Positions 36,915-45,858 are shown, counted from the first letter of the stretch. The stretch is DNA of 64,000 bases from Sphingobacterium bovistauri (GCF_020295405.1 NZ_JADEYP010000005.1:62001-126000), one strand, 5' to 3'. Notes: a model not told the origin generated them from the sequence alone. Numbers and translations: made by a program.

Positions 36915-37478
36915 TTATTTTGTATTGAGATTAGTCATCGTTAGACCTATACCAATGCTTACAAAAGAGTGAATCATCTTTACTGCGTGCTCAATTAGTG
37001 CAGGTAGGTCTTTTTGTTCATCTTTATCAAATGCTCCCAAGACATAATCTACTTGTCTTCCTTTAGGATAGTTGTCTCCAATTCCAAATCGCAGGCGCGG
37101 ATAGTTTTGTCCTCCACATAAAGCTTCAATAGATTTTAGTCCATTGTGTCCTGCAGCAGAACCCTTTGGTTTAACACGTAGTGATCCGAATGGTATAGCT
37201 AAATCATCTACAATCACCAGTACATTATCGATAGGAACTTTCAAATTCTGCATATAGTAATTGACGGCTTTTCCGCTTAGGTTCATATATGTAGTCGGTT
37301 TGATGACATAGACATTGTGCCCGCGCATTTTGAATTCCGTATAATATGCATGTTTCAGTAAGGACCATGAACTATTGGCTTGATTGGCTAACTCATCAGC
37401 GACCATAAAACCAATATTGTGTCGAGTATCTTCATACTCTTTGCCTATATTCCCAAGTCCTACAATAAGATAATTCAT
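36915..37478 (-). CDS. pth: peptidyl-tRNA hydrolase
   Basis: A 187-aa cytosolic enzyme that releases peptides from stalled peptidyl-tRNA. The family start YLIVGLGNIGKEYEDTRHNIGF carries the catalytic His (TRHNIG). VIKPTTYMNLSGKAV holds the conserved Asn, and VIVDDLAIPFGSLRVKPKGSAAGHNGLKSI includes the catalytic Asp and the GHNGL motif. Normal length. It lies 86 bases after rplY on the same strand, with an intervening terminator-like hairpin and its own TAACTTTG box. prs-ctc-pth is a widely conserved order (as in Bacillus), here broken between prs and rplY. Confidence 0.96.
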   Translation of the reverse strand: MNYLIVGLGNIGKEYEDTRHNIGFMVADELANQANSSWSLLKHAYYTEFKMRGHNVYVIKPTTYMNLSGKAVNYYMQNLKVPIDNVLVIVDDLAIPFGSLRVKPKGSAAGHNGLKSIEALCGGQNYPRLRFGIGDNYPKGRQVDYVLGAFDKDEQKDLPALIEHAVKMIHSFVSIGIGLTMTNLNTK

Positions 37479-37482
37479 GTTG

Positions 37483-37490
37483 CAAAGTTA
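37483..37490 (-). promoter_or_regulatory. -7 promoter box of pth
   Basis: TAACTTTG (followed by C, as in TAnnTTTGC) on the minus strand ends 4 bases before the pth ATG, implying a leaderless transcript. Confidence 0.4.
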
Positions 37491-37512
37491 AAAAATGATT
37501 TCATAAGCCAAG

Positions 37513-37542
37513 AAAAAAGGGCATCGAAATATCGATGCCCTT
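37513..37542 (-). terminator. terminator after rplY
   Basis: AAGGGCATCGA / TCGATGCCCTT with a 4-nt loop; on the minus strand it is followed by TTTTTTC. Confidence 0.8.
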
Positions 37543-37564
37543 CAAATTTGCGGTGAAGCAAAAA

Positions 37565-38164
37565 TTATTTTTTCTTACCACCTTTAGCAGCTTTAGCAGC
37601 TTCTTGTTCAGCTTGACGTAATGCACGAGACATGATAACTGAAACGATTGTATCGTCACTGTTGTTCAATACTTTAGCATTCGCTAATTCTACTTGACGT
37701 ACGCGGAAAGATTTACCAACTTCCAAAGATTCCATAGGAACTTCGATTACTTGAGGCAAGTTGTTAGGCAATGCTTTAACACGTAGGTTACGTAATTTTT
37801 GAACTAATTTACCCCCCATTTTAACACCTGGTGATGTACCTGTTAATTTGATAGGGATGTTTAATGAAACTTCTTTATCATCAAATAACTCTAAAAAGTC
37901 AATGTGAGTAACTAAGTCAGTTAATGGGTGGAATTGAGCGTCTTGAACGATAGCCTTTACAGTTTTTCCATCAATGTTTAATTCTACGAATACAACATCA
38001 GCAGTGTAAAGAACTTGTTTCAAATCAGCTGCGGATACAGAAAGGTGTGTTTGTGTAGTACCACCGTAAAGAACTGCAGGTACTTGACCTTCGTAACGCA
38101 ATTCCTTTGCATCTCTTTTCCCTACGCTCTGTCTTACAGAACCGCTAATAGCAATTGATTTCAT
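37565..38164 (-). CDS. rplY: 50S ribosomal protein L25/general stress protein Ctc
   Basis: A 199-aa two-domain L25 (TL5/Ctc type), which binds 5S rRNA. The N-terminal L25 domain begins KSIAISGSVRQSVGKRDAKELR and includes VPAVLYGG. The C-terminal beta domain runs from about residue 95 (VSLNIPIKLTGTSPGVKMGG) through IEVPMESLEVGKSFRV. It ends with a short Lys/Ala-rich tail (AAKAAKGGKKK). A TATCTTTG promoter box lies 26 bases upstream of the ATG. Normally next to prs; here a three-gene plus-strand module separates them. Confidence 0.96.
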   Translation of the reverse strand: MKSIAISGSVRQSVGKRDAKELRYEGQVPAVLYGGTTQTHLSVSAADLKQVLYTADVVFVELNIDGKTVKAIVQDAQFHPLTDLVTHIDFLELFDDKEVSLNIPIKLTGTSPGVKMGGKLVQKLRNLRVKALPNNLPQVIEVPMESLEVGKSFRVRQVELANAKVLNNSDDTIVSVIMSRALRQAEQEAAKAAKGGKKK

Positions 38165-38189
38165 TTTGATAATTTTAAAAATTGAGTTG

Positions 38190-38197
38190 CAAAGATA
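38190..38197 (-). promoter_or_regulatory. -7 promoter box of rplY
   Basis: TATCTTTG (then C) on the minus strand fits TAnnTTTGC and predicts a leader of about 20 nt before rplY. The rest of 38198-38430 is AT-rich divergent upstream sequence without a feature I can name. Confidence 0.45.
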
Positions 38198-38430
38198 ATG
38201 ATTATATATTTTGTTAGCAATATATAATTTACCTTTTTGAAAGGAATCCTTGTGAAGAATATGTTTTTGATTATAAGTGAATTAAATTGAAGGTGCAAAA
38301 TGCTATTTATGTGTTAATAATTAGGTAATCATAAGGGACTTGATTAAAATTTTTAGTAAAGTTTTTGTTATATGTATATTTTTTTTGAATTGTTTAATGT
38401 GTTTTATTATTTTTGAGTATAATCTAATTT

Positions 38431-39681
38431 ATGAGTTTACTAGAAGATTTGTTGGAGGAAGTCAGCTCAGCAAAAACAACAATAAAACGCAAATCAGCTT
38501 TAAATAAAGTAAAGCTGATGATGACGCTTTTTGATAAAGAGATGCTGTCCTTAGGAGAACTTGTTCAGGATGTTGGACTAAGCTTTCCAACAATGAATAA
38601 TCTTATATTAGACCTACATCAGAGAAAGCTATTAGTACCAAAAGAGAAGGGAGAATCAATAGGAGGAAGAAAGCCTGTGCTTTATCAACTGAATGACGGC
38701 GTATTTAATGTATTGTGTGTTGAGGTTGAACGTTTTGCTCTTCATCTTGTTGTAATGGACAATAATAATAATATATTGTTCGGAAGAAAATCTTATCCTT
38801 TTGAAATTAGTACTAATAATGGAGATATTGAGGATCTCATCCAAGTAATAAAACAATATTATGAGGATTTTGGTATTGATGAGCGCAATATTTCTGCCAT
38901 AGGATTAAGTATGCCTGGACTTATAAACTACAAACTAGGAACTAATCAAACATTTTACAATAAAAACTCTTTTAATATTTCTGAATACCTGCAAAAAAAA
39001 CTTGGGAAGCATGTCGCAGTGATAAATGATGTCAAAGGCGCAGCTTTGAGTGAGTTGGCTTATGGTGCTGCACAGAACAGGGAGAATGTATTGGTGATAT
39101 TGATGGACTGGGGGATTGGATTGGGAGTAATCATTGATGGGAAAGTCTACATGGGTAATGAAGGGTTTGCGGGGGAAATGGGACATATGGCATTTGTAGA
39201 GGAGGGAGAACTTTGTTATTGTGGTAAACGTGGTTGTCTAGAGACAATAGCCTCAGGAATATTTCTCGTTAATCAAGCTCGTCAGGATATTGAAAGGGGA
39301 GAGCCTACTTTATTAAAGAACTTACCAAACTTGGCAGATCTTCAACCTCAACATATAATTCAAGTTGCGAATCAGGGAGATCAATATGCTATAGATTTAA
39401 TCGCAAATCTCGGTTATAATCTAGGGAAGGCGATATCCTTATTAATTCAGATACTGAATCCAGAATCTGTCGTATTGAGTGGCAAATTTGCTAAAGCAGG
39501 TTCGTTGATTACGATACCAATTCAACAAAGTTTAAATAAATATACCATGAATGCTATCCGTCAAAAATGTGAGATTCATTTGTCTTCATTAGATGAGAAT
39601 GGTTATGCACAAGGATTGGTTAGATATACTGTTGTAGATTATTTTAAAAGTAATCTAGATGTATTAAATATGAACAACTAA
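38431..39681 (+). CDS. ROK family transcriptional regulator (second)
   Basis: A 416-aa ROK repressor with an N-terminal winged helix (LSLGELVQDVGLSFPTMNNLI, about residues 43-65, followed by GGRKPVLYQL). The kinase-like domain has ILMDWGIGLGVIIDG and the zinc motif GEMGHMAFVEEGELCYCGKR followed by GCLE (CxCGxxGCxE complete). It is only moderately similar to the ROK protein at 11.6 kb but has the same architecture. It heads a three-gene plus-strand module with a Gfo/Idh oxidoreductase (30 bases downstream) and a DUF1080 protein, and probably controls it in response to a sugar. Confidence 0.92.
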   Translation: MSLLEDLLEEVSSAKTTIKRKSALNKVKLMMTLFDKEMLSLGELVQDVGLSFPTMNNLILDLHQRKLLVPKEKGESIGGRKPVLYQLNDGVFNVLCVEVERFALHLVVMDNNNNILFGRKSYPFEISTNNGDIEDLIQVIKQYYEDFGIDERNISAIGLSMPGLINYKLGTNQTFYNKNSFNISEYLQKKLGKHVAVINDVKGAALSELAYGAAQNRENVLVILMDWGIGLGVIIDGKVYMGNEGFAGEMGHMAFVEEGELCYCGKRGCLETIASGIFLVNQARQDIERGEPTLLKNLPNLADLQPQHIIQVANQGDQYAIDLIANLGYNLGKAISLLIQILNPESVVLSGKFAKAGSLITIPIQQSLNKYTMNAIRQKCEIHLSSLDENGYAQGLVRYTVVDYFKSNLDVLNMNN

Positions 39682-39711
39682 CACATTTTATATAATTAAT
39701 TATTTTAAGAT

Positions 39712-40977
39712 ATGGACAAACAAAATTCTTCAAGACGTGATTTTATAAAGAAATCATTGATTGGAGCTGCTGCCTTTACTATCGTCCCAAGATTCGTACT
39801 GGGTAAAGGGTATTTGGCTCCTTCCGATCATCTTACAAAAGGAGTGATTGGAGTAGGTTCTATGGGAAGAGGTCACTTTGGTTATGCAGGTACAAAAACT
39901 GTAGCTATTTGTGATGTAGATACGAGACATCTAGCCCTAGCTCAAAAGGCTTTAGGTGGAGGAATTAAAGAACATCATGATTTTAGAGACTTAATACAAA
40001 ATACAGAAGTAGATATCGTTCATATCGCTACACCTCCACATTGGCATGGTCTTATGGCATTAGAAGCAGCAAGATCTGGTAAAGATATTTGGTGTGAAAA
40101 ACCAATGACTCGTACTATTGGAGAAGGTAAAAAGGTAAAAGAAGCAGTGGCTCAACACGGCAATATTTTCAGATTGAATACTTGGTTTAGATTTGATTCC
40201 AATTTTTATGGTATGAATGTACCAGTGAAGAAAATCAAGAAAGTAGTTGATACAGGAATGTTAGGCTGGCCTTTGAAAGTTACAATTAGTAAACATACAG
40301 GTTTTGATTGGAAGTTTTATTGGGTAGGTAAAGAAAATTTACCAGTTCAACAAGCTCCAAAAGAATTGGATTATGAAATGTGGTTAGGCCCAGCACCATA
40401 CAAACCTTATAGTGATCACCGTGTACATACTACTTTCCGTGGTTACTGGGATTATGATGGTGGTGGTCTTGGTGATATGGGACAACACTATTTGGATCCA
40501 GTTCAGTATTTCTTAGGAAAAGATAATGAAAGTCCAATAAAAATTGAAGTTGATGCACCTCAACAGCATTCTGATGCCGTAGGGACTTGGCGTAAAATAA
40601 CATATACTTATGCCGATGGTTGTCAAATCATATTGGATGGAGAAGGTACTGAAGTCGGAAAAGCATATATAGAAGGACCAAAAGGAAAATTATTTAGAGG
40701 ATTCAAATCCGATATTCCTGATTTGGAACGTAAGCTAGCACAATATCCTGAACCCGCAGCACAAATGACTGATTTTGTTGAGGCTGTTCGTACACGTGAA
40801 AAATTTGCATTGAATGAGGAGAATGGATACTATTCTTGTACGTTGGTGAATTTAGGGTTAGCGGCATTACGTCTAAACAGAACTTTGCACTTTGATTCTG
40901 ACAAACAGGAGTTTGTAAATGATGAAGCGGCAAATAGATTAATTAATCAACCAATGAGAGGTCCTTGGACTATGTAA
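39712..40977 (+). CDS. Gfo/Idh/MocA family oxidoreductase, Tat-exported
   Basis: A 421-aa protein with a twin-arginine signal (SSRRDFIKKSLIGAAAFTIV), so it is exported folded to the periplasm with its NAD(P) cofactor. The Rossmann motif GVIGVGSMGRGHFGYA is at about residue 44, AICDVDTRHLALAQKA follows, and the catalytic EKPMTRTIGEG (EKP) is near residue 131. GGGLGDMGQHYLDPVQYFLG carries the conserved His. Related enzymes oxidise the C3 hydroxyl of glycosides. It is 12 bases upstream of the DUF1080 protein, which fits a two-step pathway in which the 3-keto-glycoside formed here is cleaved by the next protein. Confidence 0.93.
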   Translation: MDKQNSSRRDFIKKSLIGAAAFTIVPRFVLGKGYLAPSDHLTKGVIGVGSMGRGHFGYAGTKTVAICDVDTRHLALAQKALGGGIKEHHDFRDLIQNTEVDIVHIATPPHWHGLMALEAARSGKDIWCEKPMTRTIGEGKKVKEAVAQHGNIFRLNTWFRFDSNFYGMNVPVKKIKKVVDTGMLGWPLKVTISKHTGFDWKFYWVGKENLPVQQAPKELDYEMWLGPAPYKPYSDHRVHTTFRGYWDYDGGGLGDMGQHYLDPVQYFLGKDNESPIKIEVDAPQQHSDAVGTWRKITYTYADGCQIILDGEGTEVGKAYIEGPKGKLFRGFKSDIPDLERKLAQYPEPAAQMTDFVEAVRTREKFALNEENGYYSCTLVNLGLAALRLNRTLHFDSDKQEFVNDEAANRLINQPMRGPWTM

Positions 40978-40989
40978 TTTTATTCTCCG

Positions 40990-43900
40990 ATGAAAAAGAT
41001 TTTTAATACGATATCTATATTATTGCTGTTGCAAACAGCATCATACGCCCAACAACCTGCTGGACGTACAGCAGAAACTAAAATCGCTGATGTGTTGGCA
41101 CAGCAGCCTGCAGCTGAGCAGGGTAAATTTCTCTTAGCGATGGGAGAGTTAGAAAACTTCACTTCAGAAGATGTAGCTCAACTATTGTCAAAATTACGCC
41201 CACAGGGACAAGATAATGCGACTATTGAATACGCTACTAATTCTTATGCCTTTTATGTCATGCAATCTGGTAAAGAAGCTGTTCGCGAGAAATATGTAAA
41301 AGGTATTTTGTTGGCTTTGGATAAATTAAAAGATAAAGACAACAAAGGGTATGCATTGGAATTATTGAAATTCTGTGCTAAAAATGAAGCCATAGAGAAA
41401 GTATCGTCTTATTTGACGGACGAATATTTGGCAGAAAAGGCTGCTCGTGTACTAAGTGCCATACATACCAAAGAGTCATCTTCTGCTCTAAATAAAGCGT
41501 TAGCTGGCAATGTCACAGAAAAGACTGCCACGGCTATCATCGGTGCTTTAGGTGAAGTGAAAAATTCGGAAGCCGAAGACCGTATTTTAGAATTAATAAA
41601 AACGTACCAGTCTGACAATTTTCAACGAAATGCTTATTCCGCATTAAGTAAATTAGGTACAGCAAAATCTTATGATACGCTTTATGCTAAAGCAAAGTCT
41701 GTAGATCTAGGTTTTGATAGAACAAATGTTGCTGCACTACTGTTAGAGTATGCTAATAATCTAGCGAAGAACGGTGATTCAAAATTAGCTACTTCAATTG
41801 CTTCACGTGTATATACAGAAGCTTCTGCTGATAAAGGTATAGGAGCTAAAGTTGCAGCTTTAGAACTTTTGGGGCGCTTAGATCCTAAGAAACAGCGTAA
41901 GAATTTATTAAAGCTTACAAATGATAATAATGCTGTTTTGAGAAACGTAGCTTTAGGTTTGCTAAGTAAAGGCACATCAGCTTCAGAAATGAAGAAAATT
42001 GCTTCTTCTTTGGTGAAATTAAATCCAGAAGCGCAAGAAAGTGTCTTGAATTTTTTGAAAACTAAAGATGCATCGGCATCTATAAAAGTATTAGAAAAAG
42101 GACTTCCAAAAATCAAAACAGAAGAATCTCGCATTGCAGCCTACAATACATTGTCAGCTTTGACAAAGGGAGGTAATACAGCTTTCGTTGTTAAACAATT
42201 GAGTTCAGCATCGGATAAAGAATTAGCAACACTAAAAGCTTTATTGTTAACGTCTAAAGATAGTAATACGATTAATGTAGTAAATAGTTTATTAGCGACC
42301 ACAGACGAGAAGTCACAATTGGCATTATTAGATGTACTATCAAAAAGATCAAATGAGAATTCTTCGGCAGAGATTTTCAAATTGATTAATAGTGGTAGTC
42401 CGGCAGTAAGAAGTGCAGCGTTTGTCGCATTACCTAATGTGGTAAAAGATAGTGATTTTGATACCATAGCAGAGTTGTTAGGTAAGGCAAGTGATAGTGA
42501 AGTGAAATTAGCACAACAAGCCGCTATTGTAGCTTTGCAAAACAATACAGCTAAAGAAAGTATTGTGAAGAAACTTTCTGCAAATATTTCGAGATCTTTA
42601 GCTCCATCTTCAGTGCGTTATTTCCCAGTTTTTGCTGGTGAAGGTAGCGTAGAAGCACTACAAACAGTTAAGAATTATATTGGTAAGGATAACCCATTAC
42701 GTGCCGAGGCTATTAAATCATTGGCAAGTTGGTCAAATCCATCTTCATTAGATGCTTTGACTGAATTATTGCGTACAGAAAAGGAGCCCTCAATTTTTAG
42801 TACAGTATTCGACGGTTTCGTTAAGCAATTGAATGCGAGTTCGGTTAATAATGATCAAAAAACAATTTTGTTGAAAGATGCTTTTGCTTTTGCGCAAAAC
42901 AACAAACAAAAGAATACCGCATTAGGAAGTTTAAAATCTACAAATACATATTCTGCTTTAGCTTTTGCGAGTAAATATCTAAATGATAAAGATCTTAAAG
43001 GGGTGGCTACTGATGTGGTGATGAATATAGCTTCGGATAATAAAGACTTTATCGGTAAAGATGTTCGTAATTGGTTGGAGAGCGCTATGAACAATCTTTC
43101 AGGTAGTGAAAGCTCCTATTTGCGTGAGGCTATTGTTCGTCATTTGGCAGAAATGCCAAAAGGTGAAAGTTTCGTTTCTATGTTTAATGGTAAAGATTTG
43201 ACAGGTTGGAAAGGATTGGTTGAAAACCCAATTAAACGTGCCCAAATGTCTGCGAAAGAACTTGCCTCAAAACAAGTAGAGGCGGATAAAGCTATGAATA
43301 ACACATGGGCAGCAGAAGACGGAAGTTTGGTGTTTTCGGGTCATGGTCAAAATATTGCTACACAAAAACAATATGCTGATTTCGAGTTGATATTAGATTG
43401 GAAATTAGACAAAAATGGTAAAGAACCAGATGCAGGTGTATATTTGAGAGGAACACCTCAAGTACAAATGTGGGATATCTCGCGTACTAATGTTGGTGCT
43501 CAAGTAGGTTCTGGTGGTTTATACAATAATCAAAAAAATGAATCGAAACCTTCTAAAGTAGCAGATAATCCACTAGGCGAATGGAATAACATGAAAATTC
43601 GTATGGTAGGAGAGAAAGTGTGGGTATGGTTGAATGGTGAAAAAGTTGTTGACAACGTTACTTTAGAAAATTTCTGGGATCGTAGTCAACCGATTTTTCC
43701 AATTGAACAAATTGAATTGCAAGCTCACGGCTCGAGAGTGTGGTACCGCGATATTTATATCAAGGAAATTCCTCGTAAAGTAACGTTTACGTTGAATGAG
43801 CAAGAGAAAAAAGAAGGATTTGAGATGTTATTCGATGGTAAAAACTTGAATAAATGGACTGAGTCACCAGCATATGAAATCGATTCAGAAGGTTCTTTAA

Positions 43901-44388
43901 GATCAAATCCAGATGCTAAATTTGGTAAAAACATATATACGAAAGAGCAATATGGAGATTTTGTATACCGTTTTGAGTTCAAATTGACTCCGGGTGCAAA
44001 TAACGGTGTAGGTATTCGTACGCCGATTGAAGGGGATGCTGCCTACTTAGGTCACGAAATTCAAGTATTGGATGATGATGCGGATGTTTACAAAAATCTA
44101 AAACCTTATCAATATCACGGTTCGGTATATGGTATCATTGCATCAAAACGCGGTGCATTAAAGCCTATGGGGGAGTGGAATCAGCAAGAGATCCGTGTTC
44201 AAGGATCTAAAATCAAAGTAACATTGAATGGTAAAGTGATTGTTGACGGTGATATTAAGGAAGCATCTAAAAATGGAACTGCAGACAAGAAGGATCATCC
44301 TGGATTGAAGCAAACAAAAGGCCATATTGGGTTCTTAGGACACGGTACTGAAGTTTTCTTCAGAAATATTCGTGTGAAACAGCTTTAA
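40990..44388 (+). CDS. HEAT-repeat protein with two DUF1080 (3-keto-glycoside hydrolase) domains
   Basis: An 1132-aa secreted protein (signal peptide ending ASYAQQ). Residues of about 30-700 are helical repeats of HEAT type (recurring short helices such as ALNKALAGNVTEKTATAIIG and GALGEVKNSEAEDRI). Two DUF1080 beta-sandwich domains follow: the first from about residue 726 (SFVSMFNGKDLTGWKGL, DAGVYLRGTPQVQMWD), the second from about 942 (GFEMLFDGKNLNKWTE, NNGVGIRTPIEGDAAYLGHE). DUF1080 proteins include 3-keto-disaccharide hydrolases. Pairing with the Gfo/Idh enzyme supports oxidation followed by cleavage of a glycoside. It is long for the family, as many members are single-domain proteins of 200-300 aa. 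A strong terminator follows. Confidence 0.9.
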   Translation: MKKIFNTISILLLLQTASYAQQPAGRTAETKIADVLAQQPAAEQGKFLLAMGELENFTSEDVAQLLSKLRPQGQDNATIEYATNSYAFYVMQSGKEAVREKYVKGILLALDKLKDKDNKGYALELLKFCAKNEAIEKVSSYLTDEYLAEKAARVLSAIHTKESSSALNKALAGNVTEKTATAIIGALGEVKNSEAEDRILELIKTYQSDNFQRNAYSALSKLGTAKSYDTLYAKAKSVDLGFDRTNVAALLLEYANNLAKNGDSKLATSIASRVYTEASADKGIGAKVAALELLGRLDPKKQRKNLLKLTNDNNAVLRNVALGLLSKGTSASEMKKIASSLVKLNPEAQESVLNFLKTKDASASIKVLEKGLPKIKTEESRIAAYNTLSALTKGGNTAFVVKQLSSASDKELATLKALLLTSKDSNTINVVNSLLATTDEKSQLALLDVLSKRSNENSSAEIFKLINSGSPAVRSAAFVALPNVVKDSDFDTIAELLGKASDSEVKLAQQAAIVALQNNTAKESIVKKLSANISRSLAPSSVRYFPVFAGEGSVEALQTVKNYIGKDNPLRAEAIKSLASWSNPSSLDALTELLRTEKEPSIFSTVFDGFVKQLNASSVNNDQKTILLKDAFAFAQNNKQKNTALGSLKSTNTYSALAFASKYLNDKDLKGVATDVVMNIASDNKDFIGKDVRNWLESAMNNLSGSESSYLREAIVRHLAEMPKGESFVSMFNGKDLTGWKGLVENPIKRAQMSAKELASKQVEADKAMNNTWAAEDGSLVFSGHGQNIATQKQYADFELILDWKLDKNGKEPDAGVYLRGTPQVQMWDISRTNVGAQVGSGGLYNNQKNESKPSKVADNPLGEWNNMKIRMVGEKVWVWLNGEKVVDNVTLENFWDRSQPIFPIEQIELQAHGSRVWYRDIYIKEIPRKVTFTLNEQEKKEGFEMLFDGKNLNKWTESPAYEIDSEGSLRSNPDAKFGKNIYTKEQYGDFVYRFEFKLTPGANNGVGIRTPIEGDAAYLGHEIQVLDDDADVYKNLKPYQYHGSVYGIIASKRGALKPMGEWNQQEIRVQGSKIKVTLNGKVIVDGDIKEASKNGTADKKDHPGLKQTKGHIGFLGHGTEVFFRNIRVKQL

Positions 44389-44405
44389 TCTCAAAAGTGG
44401 TTAAT

Positions 44406-44446
44406 AAAGAAACCCCAATTACTTTAGTAATTGGGGTTTCTTATTT
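44406..44446. terminator. terminator between DUF1080 gene and prs
   Basis: A 17-bp inverted repeat, AAGAAACCCCAATTACT / AGTAATTGGGGTTTCTT, followed by T-rich sequence. It lies between the convergent DUF1080 and prs genes and can serve both. Confidence 0.88.
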
Positions 44447-44464
44447 TTTATAAAATATGATCGA

Positions 44465-45421
44465 TTAATCTACATCAAATAAATCAGAAATTGATGAGTG
44501 TTGATTCACACTTTTTATCGCTTTTGCAAATAAATCTGCTGTAGACAAGACTTTAATTTTAGTTGAGTTTTTAGCTTTTTCAGCGTCTAATTTAATTGTA
44601 TCTGTTACAATCATTTCAGCTAAAACCGAATTTTCAATAGTTTCGTAAGCCTTCCCCGACAATACGGCATGTGTACAAACTGCTCTAACAGAATTAGCGC
44701 CATTTTCCATGATCAAAGCTGCTGCTTTTGATAGAGTACCTGCTGTATCACAGATGTCATCAATTAACACAACGTCTTGACCTGTTACATCACCTATAAT
44801 AGACATTGATTCGATTTCGTTAGCACGTTTACGACGCTTGTCACAAATGATAACTTCCGCATTGAAGAATTTAGCAAAAGTACGCGCGCGGTATGAACCA
44901 CCCATATCAGGAGATGCTATTGTTAAATTAGGAAGATTCAACGATTTGATGTAAGGGACAAAAATAACCGATCCATCCAAATGATCTACTGGAATGTCAA
45001 AGAAACCTTGTATCTGAGCAGCATGCAAATCCATTGTCATAATACGACTTGCACCAGCAGCGGTAATCAAGTTTGCAATCATTTTGGCGCCAATAGCTAC
45101 ACGAGGCTTATCTTTACGATCTTGACGAGCAAATCCAAAATAAGGAACTACAGCAGTAATATAGTGAGCTGAAGCTCTCTTCGCTGCATCAATCATCAAT
45201 AATAATTCAAAAAGATTGTCGGTAGGTTGGTTGGTCGATTGGATTAGGAATACGTCACTTCCTCTTACAGATTCATTGTAGAACGGTTGAATTTCGCCGT
45301 CACTAAATTTAGATAGTGTTTTTTCTCCTAAAGCTTTCCCGTACGACTGGGCGATTTTTTCTGCTAGTTCTTGCGTTCCTGAACCTGCAAATAATTTAAC
45401 CGTGTTAAATTGCAAAGGCAT
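44465..45421 (-). CDS. prs: ribose-phosphate pyrophosphokinase
   Basis: A 318-aa cytosolic enzyme making PRPP from ribose 5-phosphate and ATP, feeding nucleotide, His and Trp synthesis. Motifs: KLFAGSGTQELAEKIAQSYG, FSDGEIQPFYNESVRGSDVF, the ATP loop FARQDRKDKPRVAIGAK, metal-binding MDLHAAQIQGFFDIPVD and the PRPP loop VVLIDDICDTAGTLSKAA. The frame is open up to 45460, but that upstream ATG lies at the TAACTTTG promoter box, so 45421 (MPLQFN) is the right start. In Bacillus and many Bacteroidota prs, ctc (rplY) and pth adjoin; here 6 kb of catabolic genes intervene. Confidence 0.96.
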   Translation of the reverse strand: MPLQFNTVKLFAGSGTQELAEKIAQSYGKALGEKTLSKFSDGEIQPFYNESVRGSDVFLIQSTNQPTDNLFELLLMIDAAKRASAHYITAVVPYFGFARQDRKDKPRVAIGAKMIANLITAAGASRIMTMDLHAAQIQGFFDIPVDHLDGSVIFVPYIKSLNLPNLTIASPDMGGSYRARTFAKFFNAEVIICDKRRKRANEIESMSIIGDVTGQDVVLIDDICDTAGTLSKAAALIMENGANSVRAVCTHAVLSGKAYETIENSVLAEMIVTDTIKLDAEKAKNSTKIKVLSTADLFAKAIKSVNQHSSISDLFDVD

Positions 45422-45457
45422 GGTGTTGTAGTATTTATATGTTTTGTGAATGATGCA

Positions 45458-45465
45458 CAAAGTTA
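45458..45465 (-). promoter_or_regulatory. -7 promoter box of prs
   Basis: TAACTTTG on the minus strand fits TAnnTTTG. It predicts a start of transcription near 45453 and a leader of about 30 nt, which rules out the longer ORF start at 45460. Confidence 0.5.
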
Positions 45466-45544
45466 GATAAATGAAATTGAAAATAAAAAGACTATAATAA
45501 GAAATAAAACTATAGAAATTAAGTTGTTGGATTGGTATATAAAG

Positions 45545-45576
45545 AAAAAAGAGAGTTATTTATATAACTCTCTTTT
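45545..45576 (-). terminator. terminator after tRNA-Gln copy 1
   Basis: GAGAGTTAT / ATAACTCTC hairpin (45551-45572), extended by flanking A/T pairs; on the minus strand it is followed by TTTTTTC. It is directly downstream of the tRNA. Confidence 0.8.
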
Positions 45577-45578
45577 TG

Positions 45579-45649
45579 TTGTCCGACCTGGATTCGAACC
45601 AAGACAAACAGTACCAAAAACTGTCGTACTACCCTTATACTATCGGACA
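45579..45649 (-). tRNA. tRNA-Gln (anticodon TTG), copy 1
   Basis: A 71-nt tRNA on the minus strand. The acceptor stem TGTCCGA pairs with TCGGACA and the discriminator is A; CCA is not encoded. The anticodon arm ACAGT-TTTTGGT-ACTGT places TTG at positions 34-36, reading CAA (and CAG by wobble). The T-loop GGTTCGAATCC is canonical. It is identical to copy 2, 138 bases upstream in transcription. A hairpin terminator follows. Confidence 0.96.
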
Positions 45650-45753
45650 ATCATACAATCAAAATGCTAGATTTAAACCTTGTTTTTTCAACTGCTGTGC
45701 AAAGATAAAAACTAAAATTAAAGATTCAAATAAAAAATAAAATATTTTAAAAT

Positions 45754-45786
45754 AAAAAAAGGAGTTACAATTTGTAACTCCTTTTT
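45754..45786 (-). terminator. terminator after tRNA-Gln copy 2
   Basis: GGAGTTAC / GTAACTCC flanked by A and T runs, directly downstream of the second tRNA on the minus strand. Similar layout but different stem sequence from the terminator of copy 1. Confidence 0.75.
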
Positions 45787-45787
45787 G

Positions 45788-45858
45788 TTGTCCGACCTGG
45801 ATTCGAACCAAGACAAACAGTACCAAAAACTGTCGTACTACCCTTATACTATCGGACA
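45788..45858 (-). tRNA. tRNA-Gln (anticodon TTG), copy 2
   Basis: A 71-nt tRNA identical to the neighbouring copy (same TGTCCGA/TCGGACA acceptor, ACAGT-TTTTGGT-ACTGT anticodon arm, GGTTCGAATCC T-arm). It is the first of the pair to be transcribed, from a textbook promoter at 45904-45934. The extra copy may meet demand for CAA codons, or be a recent duplication. Confidence 0.96.

Noticed and set aside
41409..43982. Several minus-strand ORFs of 69-150 aa opposite the DUF1080 gene
   Set aside because: They are antisense shadows of the long HEAT/DUF1080 frame with low-complexity Ser/Ala/Leu composition and no start signals.
45579..45858. tRNA genes as an attachment site of an integrated element
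   Set aside because: No integrase and no partial tRNA repeat is seen on either side; the two full-length copies are better explained as a tandem duplication.
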